DNA from: Gammaproteobacteria bacterium 45_16_T64
GTDB taxonomy: Bacteria; Pseudomonadota; Gammaproteobacteria; Pseudomonadales; Ketobacteraceae
NCBI GenBank assembly: GCA_002162955.1
Contig: MABD01000046.1
Location: forward strand, 1-64,000
Reading direction: 5' to 3'
Length of the DNA stretch: 64,000 bases
This document shows, in pieces, positions 1-6,402 of the stretch. Made by a program: the position numbers and the translations under genes. Under the pieces are notes generated by a model, which was given only the letters and a program-made list of their open reading frames with translations, made no database searches and was not told where the DNA came from. Positions within the stretch are counted from its first letter, which is position 1. Each line of letters begins with the position of its first letter.

Positions 1-942
1 ATCCATCTAACCCCTCATGTCGCTGTGATGGCGTAACGAAGTTAAGCTTACTATGCCTGTGTTTTTCGTTATACCATTCTACGAATAACTGAACCCAATC
101 TCTCGCCCCTTCAATAGTACGGAATCCCGACGATGGCCATTCCGGGCGATATTTTAGCGTTCTAAATAGCGCTTCAGAATATGGATTGTCGTTGCTAACG
201 CGTGGCCGACTATAAGATGACTGCACACCAAGTTCTTCCAATTTTGCTTTCATGGTTTGTGCTTTCATTGGCGCTCCATTGTCAGAATGCAGAACAAGCG
301 GGTGATTAAAGCATTGCTCTCGTAACATTGACCGCTGTATTAGTTCTGCCGCACGTTCCCCACATTCACTTTCATATACCTCATAACCAACAATTTTTCG
401 GCTGTAAATATCTTCAAATAGGTACAAATAATAAAACAACCCCTTCACTGTTGACGCCAAATAGGTGATATCCCACGACCACACTTGATTCGAGGCTGAT
501 GCGGTATAACTTGTTGGTCTTGCTGTTCTCTTTGGCTCTAAGCTCCGGCCTCGGTGCTGCAACTGATTACTTTCTTTCAATATTCGGTAGTAACTTGACT
601 CAGAGCCAAGATAAACCCCGCTATCAAGTAGTATTGGTACTAGCTGAGAAGGCGGCAGGCTTGCGTATGCTGGCTCGTTGCATACCTTCAGAATCGCCTG
701 TCGTTCGTCTTTACTTAGTTTATTCGATGGTTCAGGGCGCTCTGCAGTTGATCGCCGATCACATTGAATTTCTCCCTGCTGGTACCAACGCCTATAACTT
801 CTTAGGCTCAACCCTGCCGTTTCGCAAGCCATGTGTAAGCGAGCACCATTGACCTTGGCTTCTTGTATTAATTCAATGATTCTTACGCGCTCTGGCTTCG
901 GCGTTAACTCTCCTCGTCTTCTTCGTCCCAGAGCGCATTGAG
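1..942 (-). CDS. IS3-family transposase orfB (DDE integrase core), 3' end beyond window
   Basis: This is the catalytic half of the transposase, reached from orfA by -1 frameshifting. The minus-strand frame is open from the slip site to the window edge. After a helical start (KPERVRIIELIQEAKVNG) come the DDE landmarks: the first Asp in WSWDITYLA near 470, the second in HSDNGAPMKA near 270, and the Glu in SEALFRTLKYRPEWP near 168. The last visible residues, FVTPSQRHEG, are close to the usual end of the family, so only a few dozen residues are missing. It shows no internal stop or frame break, so the copy may be active. It has no convincing start codon of its own, which fits production only as an OrfAB fusion. 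Confidence 0.88.
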
Positions 943-1404
943 CTTTTTTCGCAGCACCAATAATGCAGCAGTCTCTGCTAACGCCTTTTCTTTCATCCTA
1001 AGATCTTTCTTTAATGTCTTAATCTCGGCCTTGTCATTTTTTGACTGCTGACGAATGGCCTTGTTTTGGGCATCACTGCTCTGAAAACCCTGGAGGCAAT
1101 CACGCTTCCAGCTTTGTACCTGTTCTACGTACAGCCCTTTCTCTCTACAGTATTTGCTTAGTTCAGACTCTGACAGCGCTGCAATTTCGATAACTACGGC
1201 CAGCTTTGCTTCTGCTGACCAATTATCGCTTGTGGGTGTTTTTCCTGGCACGGGGCAACCTTCTTTCTTAGCTTTGTTGCGCCAAGTATAAAGGGTTTGT
1301 ACCGAAATGTTCGCTTGTCGGGATACTTCTGCCACCGTCATGTTGTGAGGTGGAAGTAACTTGACTAGTATTGATGATCTTTGTTCTTCTGAATAACGAA
1401 TCAT
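904..1404 (-). CDS. IS3-family transposase orfA (HTH DNA-binding subunit)
   Basis: This is the small DNA-binding protein of the IS element, which regulates transposition and forms the N-terminus of the OrfAB fusion. A helix-turn-helix spans VSRQANISVQTLYTWRNKA. A second HTH-like part lies around LSKYCREKGLYVEQVQSWK. A charged, coiled-coil-prone stretch follows before ALLVLRKKL, where the slip site lies. An in-frame ATG at 1458 would start inside or beside the presumed terminal repeat, so the ATG at 1404 (MIRYSEEQRSS) is preferred. The protein ends in an acidic tail at the TAA at 904-906. Confidence 0.85.
   Translation of the reverse strand: MIRYSEEQRSSILVKLLPPHNMTVAEVSRQANISVQTLYTWRNKAKKEGCPVPGKTPTSDNWSAEAKLAVVIEIAALSESELSKYCREKGLYVEQVQSWKRDCLQGFQSSDAQNKAIRQQSKNDKAEIKTLKKDLRMKEKALAETAALLVLRKKLNALWDEEDEES
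943..949 (-). other. -1 programmed ribosomal frameshift site, A AAA AAG
   Basis: On the minus strand the orfA codons read CGA AAA AAG, giving the heptamer A AAA AAG in the correct phase for -1 slippage. The -1 frame then stays open across the orfA stop codon (904-906) and into orfB. IS3-family elements commonly make their OrfAB transposase at exactly this kind of heptamer. A stimulatory downstream structure was not modelled. Confidence 0.8.
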
Positions 1405-1506
1405 GCATTTCTCTGGTGCCCCCTGATCTTGATTTATGTGAACTTTAGAGGGTGCCAACTACCCTGACACAGGGGGCCCCTTTGATAAATATGGTCAAAT
1501 ACAAAA

Positions 1507-1914
1507 TCAACCTCCAACTTTACCACTAGAGCTTTCCCTCCATTCATTGAAATGCAAAATTGCAACATCAACGGAAGGCTGCTTGAATTTTATATCATCA
1601 GGAAAAAATGGAGATAAAGCGTCCCCCCAATTTGTAACGGCTTGAGTATTTCAGCAATGTCTTGTTTTAGCTTGGACACCTACTCCCAATCGCCTCTTGT
1701 GACAGACAATACCGTCAATTCCTTGTGCAACTTTACATTAAACACTTTTTCTATCTAGTCTTGCAGGCGTTGCTTAAAGAATATCGGATCAAAATAATCA
1801 ATCTCAAAAATCCTACTAAATCGCTGCCATTTTCTCTAAAGCATTCTTGATGTTTACCATAACATTACTTGATATTGGGTTGACTAATATTAGTGCTTCA
1901 CAAGACCCACTCAA
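1507..1914 (-). pseudogene. decayed small ORF of unknown family
   Basis: The gap between the IS and the next gene is not empty. Read on the minus strand, it gives a protein-like path of about 130 residues: LSGSCEALILVNPISSNVM..., then a frame change near 1815 into RIFEIDYFDPIFFKQRLQD, an in-frame TAG, IEKVFNVKLHKELTVLSV..., a second in-frame TAG near 1679, then a frame change near 1628 into WGDALSPFFPDDIKFKQ... and a TGA at 1507-1509. Two frameshifts and two stops point to a dead gene. Its family was not recognised; its place among orphan small genes is compatible with an immunity-type gene, but that is only a guess. Confidence 0.45.
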
Positions 1915-1968
1915 TTTACGCCCCCTCTAAACAGATAACGTCACATGACTGGTGATTTTCGTTATACA

Positions 1969-2352
1969 TTACCTAACCAATCCTCGATCGCTATTACTCT
2001 CAAGTGCAATTTTCTGTCGAGCTCGGTTGTATCTGTCCAGAATACTCAGAACACAACCTTCACAATGACAAGTTATTTTACGGAAATCAAACCCCCTCAT
2101 TGAATTTGAAATGAGTGAGATTTCCGGAAATCCATTATCTAAGCTTCTCAATAAATATTGATACAGCCTATTTTCGATAATATAGATTTTCGAGATCAAA
2201 TGGATTTCTATGATAACCCCATCAAAACCATTGTGACCTTTGAAGCTTCCTAACAACCTAAAACCTAGACCAGAAATATTCATAGATGTTATATCATCCA
2301 ACCTATCCGTTGGCCTTGCTACTCGCATTAATTTCATAACATCTAGGTTCAC
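1969..2352 (-). CDS. hypothetical protein (127 aa)
   Basis: This is an uninterrupted 127-residue frame starting at GTG, with an in-frame ATG five codons later (2337) as the alternative start. No strong ribosome-binding site is visible for either. It has no signal peptide or membrane segment. The middle is beta-rich by eye (FRLLGSFKGHNGFDGVIIEI), and the C-terminal part contains a Cys-His-Cys cluster, KITCHCEGC, which could bind metal but is too little to name a function. It lies in the accessory patch next to the IS. The family is unknown, and the possibility of a non-coding frame is real. Confidence 0.45.
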   Translation of the reverse strand: MNLDVMKLMRVARPTDRLDDITSMNISGLGFRLLGSFKGHNGFDGVIIEIHLISKIYIIENRLYQYLLRSLDNGFPEISLISNSMRGFDFRKITCHCEGCVLSILDRYNRARQKIALESNSDRGLVR

Positions 2353-2401
2353 ACAAGATCATATATTTTTCGTCATGAAAACACCTACAAGACTGCTCTC
2401 T

Positions 2402-2710
2402 CTAACTTTCCATTGAAACCCCTTCGATTTCACCATCCTCACCGAATCTGACACTAACTACATAGTCAGTTACGTCGTTCGGTAAAGTAAAATCATATAC
2501 ACAGTCGTCATCCCAACTAGATTTAAATATCAGTGATTCTATAATTTGTTGCTTCGTTGGCTTTTCTACACCAATTGAATCCTTCCATTCGGAATTATTT
2601 AGCTCTCCTAAATGATGCGTGAGAAATAAATCAATTCCATTCTCACCCGTGGTGCTTCCAATAGAGTCCTTTATCGCTGCTAAAGCCGTTTCTTTCCTAT
2701 TATTTGTCAT
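2402..2710 (-). CDS. small acidic hypothetical protein, DUF2004-like
   Basis: A 102-residue soluble acidic protein beginning MTNNRKETALAAIKDSIGS. The ATG at 2710 is chosen because GGGGTAGAGAAG precedes it; the frame is open 20 codons further up to a TTG at 2770, which has no such site. The ending, VTDYVVSVRFGEDGEIEG, resembles the C-terminus of DUF2004-type proteins, often found singly in accessory regions. That resemblance is from memory and weak. The gene follows the Rho paralogue by about 90 bases (30 if the TTG is used), so co-transcription is possible. No catalytic motif is visible. Confidence 0.6.
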   Translation of the reverse strand: MTNNRKETALAAIKDSIGSTTGENGIDLFLTHHLGELNNSEWKDSIGVEKPTKQQIIESLIFKSSWDDDCVYDFTLPNDVTDYVVSVRFGEDGEIEGVSMES

Positions 2711-2799
2711 CTTCTCTACCCCAAATAAATCTAATATATCAAACCACCGACCAACGACAGTAGCTTTCAATTTATTGCCGCTTTGCGAACCTCATATTT

Positions 2800-3762
2800 T
2801 TAGAGTTTTGGTCCATTCATCGCAATCAACAACTCTTCATTCGTTGAATATTCCTCAAGCAACTCCACAAGTTTCCTCGCACCCTCTACAGGTTTAAGGC
2901 CGGCAAGCCCCCGTCGTAAAGTCCTTACACTAGCAATATCTTTTGCATCCAAAAGAAGCTCTTCGCGTCGAGTACTGCTTTTAGCAATATCCAATGCAGG
3001 GAAAATTCGCTGATCCGCAGCTTCCCGTGACAATACGATCTCCATATTTCCTGTGCCTTTAAACTCTTCAAATATCACTTGATCCATCCGGCTTCCCGTA
3101 TCTACCAGAACAGTCGCTAGAATGGTAAGTGATCCACCATTCTCTATCTTTCTCGCTGCGCCAAACAGTTTCCGAGGTATCTCCATGGCTCTAGCATCCA
3201 TACCGCCAGACATTGTACGGCCGCTACTCCTTCCCGCTGCATTATGTACTCGCGTAAGCCTGGTAAGAGAATCAATAACAATCATTACATCACGGCCTTC
3301 ACCAGCCTCTTTGCACGCGGTATCGATAAGGTCATTGGCCACACGTACATGCTGTTCATAGCTTTCGTCCGTGGATGAAGCATGCACTTCTGCCGACACG
3401 CTACGCCTAAAATCAGTCACTTCTTCTGGTCGCTCATCGATAAGTAACGCATAGAGCTTTATCTCAGGATAAGCGTCCCCCACCGCCTGACATACGTGCT
3501 TTAACATGGTGGTTTTCCCAGAGCCTGGTGGGGCAACAATCAACGCTCGCTGCCCCATTCCAATTGGGGATACCAAATCAATTGCCCTCGTGGTGAGCTC
3601 TTGAGAACCTAGTTCAAGCCTAATGCGCGGTGTGGGGTTGATGGCTACCCCATCCATAAACCGCTTTTGTGGATCATCATGAGATGTATCCTTGATCACT
3701 TCATCTACTTGTTTGGTGTCTTTACTTCTCTTCGTCCTCAAACTTAATATTTTTCTGGTCAT
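2800..3762 (-). CDS. Rho-type ATPase lacking the N-terminal RNA-binding domain
   Basis: The protein aligns by eye with the motor half of transcription termination factor Rho, a hexameric RNA translocase. It has the entry into the motor (TPRIRLELGS), Walker A APPGSGKTT at 77-85, Walker B DVMIVIDSLTRL at 158-169, the Q-loop region FEEFKGTGNMEIVLSRE (231-247) and the conserved SSTRREELLL (262-271). At 320 residues it is about 100 shorter than E. coli Rho. The missing part is the N-terminal OB-fold that forms the primary RNA-binding site; instead there are about 45 mostly basic and acidic residues (MTRKILSLRTKRSKDTK...). The motor motifs look intact, so this is a paralogue rather than debris. It could be a modified terminator or a Rho partner. 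A full-length rho would be expected elsewhere in the genome. Confidence 0.88.
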   Translation of the reverse strand: MTRKILSLRTKRSKDTKQVDEVIKDTSHDDPQKRFMDGVAINPTPRIRLELGSQELTTRAIDLVSPIGMGQRALIVAPPGSGKTTMLKHVCQAVGDAYPEIKLYALLIDERPEEVTDFRRSVSAEVHASSTDESYEQHVRVANDLIDTACKEAGEGRDVMIVIDSLTRLTRVHNAAGRSSGRTMSGGMDARAMEIPRKLFGAARKIENGGSLTILATVLVDTGSRMDQVIFEEFKGTGNMEIVLSREAADQRIFPALDIAKSSTRREELLLDAKDIASVRTLRRGLAGLKPVEGARKLVELLEEYSTNEELLIAMNGPKL

Positions 3763-3794
3763 GATATTGGTTTACAGCTCTACTGTGCGCTTGA

Positions 3795-4301
3795 TTATGA
3801 AGCAAGAGCTTGCGCCAACTCTTCGCTTGGTGGAAGTTCGCTTCCAATAGTGTTACCCGTAAAGGCATGATAGGCCAAACCCGAAAGCAATTTCTTCTGG
3901 ACTCCTTTCATCACCGGACGCAACATTAGTTTCCCCATTAACGCCCCAAGTAGGCCAAACTTTACAACAAAATCCATACACATGGTAACTTCACAGCTTG
4001 TTTCTGTAAGCTTCTCAACCCTAAATCCAGCATACATAGTTTTTAGCGGCATTGAATGTTCTGTAAGAACAACCTTAAGGCTCTTTTTATCTTCATATTC
4101 GATGATTTCTTCGTGCACACCTGTTCCATCATAAAAGACGCAATGTCGTATGGCTCCTAAACCAGTATTCTTTTCACTTATTATTGGTGACGTTTCCACA
4201 CCGACACTAAACTTTTCTACGCCACCAAAATCATCCAAGATTCCCCAGGCTTGTTCTGCAGATACGTTGATTTGTACTGAGGATCTAACTTGATGCTCCA
4301 T
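3795..4301 (-). CDS. SRPBCC-superfamily (START-like) protein
   Basis: 168 residues with the SRPBCC pattern: an N-terminal strand and helix (VQINVSAEQAWGILDDFGG), alternating strands with the typical IIEYEDKKSLKV and FRVEKLTETSCEVTM segments, and a long C-terminal helix (MLRPVMKGVQKKLLSGLAYHAF). Such proteins bind small hydrophobic ligands or act as cyclases; the ligand here cannot be read from sequence. No signal peptide is present, so it is probably cytoplasmic. It ends 32 bases before the Rho paralogue on the same strand, so the two may share a transcript. An 11-bp perfect inverted repeat 48-75 bases upstream of its start is a candidate operator. Confidence 0.8.
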   Translation of the reverse strand: MEHQVRSSVQINVSAEQAWGILDDFGGVEKFSVGVETSPIISEKNTGLGAIRHCVFYDGTGVHEEIIEYEDKKSLKVVLTEHSMPLKTMYAGFRVEKLTETSCEVTMCMDFVVKFGLLGALMGKLMLRPVMKGVQKKLLSGLAYHAFTGNTIGSELPPSEELAQALAS

Positions 4302-4348
4302 AATGCTGTCTCTATGTTGTTTATTTAATTAATGAGACAGTATCATAG

Positions 4349-4376
4349 TACTACTGACAACTGTGTGTCAGTAGTA
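4349..4376. promoter_or_regulatory. 11-bp perfect inverted repeat upstream of the SRPBCC gene
   Basis: TACTACTGACA (4349-4359) and TGTCAGTAGTA (4366-4376) are perfect reverse complements around a 6-base centre. There is no T-run on either side, so an operator is favoured over a terminator. It lies just upstream of the minus-strand SRPBCC start at 4301 and downstream of the glutathione transferase stop. The regulator is unknown. Confidence 0.55.
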
Positions 4377-4482
4377 TGGGCAGCGGCCATAGAAAGGGTA
4401 TATCTCCAAAACCTCCAATCAACACCTAAAATCCATTTTTCCTATATTTTTCAATGAATTAGGGTAATTTCAGATAATTACT

Positions 4483-5175
4483 CTACTGCCCCCTCTCTTT
4501 GTTCAACGCCAGCCAACGCCACACGTCAGGGAACGATTCCATTGTAGATACTAGGTGACTGGTGCGTTTTACTTCATGTAATTGAGAGGCTACCGCTATA
4601 TCCGCTAAGCTCATGCGATCCCCCACCAGCCATTGCTTATCTTTCAAGGTCTCATTCAGCTGCCCTAGCAAGAAAAGAAAACGTTCTTCTACCTGAGCCT
4701 TGCTATAACGCCCAATTCCCTGCGCTACCAACTGCCTTTTGTATTGGAAGCGTCCCAGGTGACGCACCAATAACTTTTCCCGTGCTGGTCGACCTTCACT
4801 GAAAAAATCCACCGTTTTTTCCCACGCTTCATCGTAGTTCAGACGAAAATAGAAGTTGTACCAATACAACGATTCATCCGCCCAATCTTGATAGATATTC
4901 ATCGATGCTCGCTGCGCTGCGTCTTCTGGAACTAGCGATACATGATTAAATTCCACCTCTAAATAGTCTGCGATGACACGACTATCAGCGATTCTTTTCC
5001 CGTTGATATCTAACACCGGTAATTTACCTGCATCCGATAGCCTTGGTGCGATGGTTGTTAGGATGCCATTGTAATTCTTAACGCGATAAGCAATATTTTT
5101 CGCCTCTAACATCCTACGCACCTTGCCGCAAAATGGGGATACCGTCCATTGATGCAAAACCACATCACTACTCAT
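4483..5175 (-). CDS. glutathione S-transferase family protein
   Basis: 230 residues, cytoplasmic. The N-terminal thioredoxin-like domain opens LHQWTVSPFCGKVRRMLE; the SPFCGKVR motif places a Ser/Cys at the usual glutathione-activating position. KLPVLDINGKRIADSRVIADYLE gives the cis-Pro and the Ser-containing glutathione gamma-glutamyl site. The all-helical C-terminal domain ends with QWLVGDRMSLADIAVASQL, the family's capping-box region. The substrate is unknown. It is divergent from the LysR regulator at 5433 and separated by about 257 bases, the usual arrangement for a LysR target, so that regulator probably controls it. Confidence 0.88.
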   Translation of the reverse strand: MSSDVVLHQWTVSPFCGKVRRMLEAKNIAYRVKNYNGILTTIAPRLSDAGKLPVLDINGKRIADSRVIADYLEVEFNHVSLVPEDAAQRASMNIYQDWADESLYWYNFYFRLNYDEAWEKTVDFFSEGRPAREKLLVRHLGRFQYKRQLVAQGIGRYSKAQVEERFLFLLGQLNETLKDKQWLVGDRMSLADIAVASQLHEVKRTSHLVSTMESFPDVWRWLALNKERGQ

Positions 5176-5256
5176 ATCATATTTCCTCTATTCGATTGAT
5201 TAGGCTCTACCACTCTTCAACAAAAAGGCGAATATCCATTACACCCTTCGGTCTGC

Positions 5257-5269
5257 GAGTAACATACTC
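5257..5269. promoter_or_regulatory. short inverted repeat in the GST/LysR divergent promoter
   Basis: GAGTA-ACA-TACTC is a perfect 5-bp dyad between the divergent glutathione transferase and LysR genes. LysR proteins bind interrupted dyads in such intergenic regions, but the repeat is short and the T-N11-A core was not established, so this is only a candidate. Confidence 0.3.
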
Positions 5270-5432
5270 AAAGCCAGTGTATAAACTACCGACCGACTCG
5301 ACAAACGCTCATTTACCGTCAACAAGTAAGCCCTGCTTATGCATAAAGTGGATTTTTCAGAAAAACAGGTCATAATCCCCTTTGAAACAAAGATATGTGA
5401 CCCGCCATTTTCAATCACAATTAGGTTTTTTT

Positions 5433-6338
5433 ATGCATAAGAAGCCACCCCCGATCCATTTGCTTGTCTCATTTGAAGCCTCCGCACGCCACAATAGCTT
5501 CAAAAAAGCAGGGGTCGAACTATCTATTACAGCATCCGCCATCAGCCAGCAGATCAAGCAACTAGAGGAGCACCTTGGAATATCGTTGTTTCATCGATTA
5601 ACTCGCAAAATCGAACTTACTGAAGCAGGCGTCGTATTTCAGCGTATTTCTCAACATACACTCCATGCCTATCACTCTGGATACTCGGCTTTTCAGCAGC
5701 AATTCTCCAAGCCAACCATACGGTTAAGTGTGGTGCCCTTTGTAGCGTTTGAATTGCTTATTCCTCACTTACAAGAACTCGAAAGCCTATGCCCTGAGAT
5801 TGATTTACGAATAGAAACCTCGATGTCCCTAGTGGATTTTGAACAAGAACCGATTGATGCCGCGGTACGCTTCGGTCTAGGCGACTGGCCAAATCTACAT
5901 TGCCACGTACTTGCACCCAGCCAAGCTAGTTTAGTGGCTGCGCCAAAGCTATTACAAAACCAGCCAATACGTACTATCGATGACCTTGCCAATCATACTC
6001 TGATTCATACTCGCAACTCCGAAAATGACTGGCACAAGGTTGCGCAATTATCAGGGGTCAAGCGTATTCCCCATAAAAACGAATTGGTTTTTGATACCTA
6101 TTTGTCTGCTATGAAAGCTGCCGAGAACGGATTGGGAGTAGCCATTGGATTATTTCCGTTAAATAACAACTGGATAGCCAGCGGTCGTTTACAACCTATC
6201 ATTCCCCCGCTAGACACTCCGTATAATCACTACTTCGTCTATCGAAAAAATAACCCCAAACTGGAACAACTGGCCTGCGTACAGGATTGGATACAGCAAC
6301 GTTTCAACGAATTAGCAGCGACACACCCCCCTGACTAA
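5433..6338 (+). CDS. LysR-family transcriptional regulator, GcvA-like
   Basis: The N-terminal winged HTH reads PPPIHLLVSFEASARHNSF followed by SITASAISQQIKQLEEHLG and LFHRLTRKIELTEAG, close to the GcvA/AmpR-type consensus. The periplasmic-binding-like effector domain follows (IRLSVVPFVAFELLIPHL, IDAAVRFGLGDWPNLHC, AAENGLGVAIGLFPL). The frame is open 17 codons further up to an ATG at 5382. The ATG at 5433 is chosen because GcvA-like proteins begin just before the PPP segment; a modest TTAGG lies upstream. It probably regulates the divergent glutathione transferase. The ligand is unknown. Confidence 0.9.
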   Translation: MHKKPPPIHLLVSFEASARHNSFKKAGVELSITASAISQQIKQLEEHLGISLFHRLTRKIELTEAGVVFQRISQHTLHAYHSGYSAFQQQFSKPTIRLSVVPFVAFELLIPHLQELESLCPEIDLRIETSMSLVDFEQEPIDAAVRFGLGDWPNLHCHVLAPSQASLVAAPKLLQNQPIRTIDDLANHTLIHTRNSENDWHKVAQLSGVKRIPHKNELVFDTYLSAMKAAENGLGVAIGLFPLNNNWIASGRLQPIIPPLDTPYNHYFVYRKNNPKLEQLACVQDWIQQRFNELAATHPPD

Positions 6339-6402
6339 ATATAACTTCTATACTAAATAGATAGCCATTACCAAGCATACCGGCATTAACGAGGTTGTTT
6401 AG

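Larger units (their letters stand above)
1..1474 (-). mobile_element. IS3-family insertion sequence, cut by the left window edge
   Basis: The two overlapping reading frames, an HTH orfA and a DDE-integrase orfB, are the standard IS3-family layout, transcribed leftwards. The left end lies outside the window. The right end is placed near 1456-1474, where the minus strand opens with TGTCAGGGTAGTTGGCACCC about 50 bases before the likely orfA start. Many IS3 ends begin with TG, but without the other end neither the inverted repeat nor a target duplication can be confirmed. The element lies beside a decayed ORF and orphan genes, consistent with an accessory patch. Confidence 0.8.

Noticed and set aside
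499-852. Plus-strand ORF of 117 codons with a hydrophobic, signal-like start
   Set aside because: It lies wholly opposite the DDE domain of orfB, which has clear catalytic motifs in the other strand.
1507-1914. In-frame TAG codons in the decayed ORF as possible recoding (suppressed amber)
   Set aside because: Two frameshifts in the same short stretch make decay the simpler explanation; other genes of the window use TAG as a normal stop.
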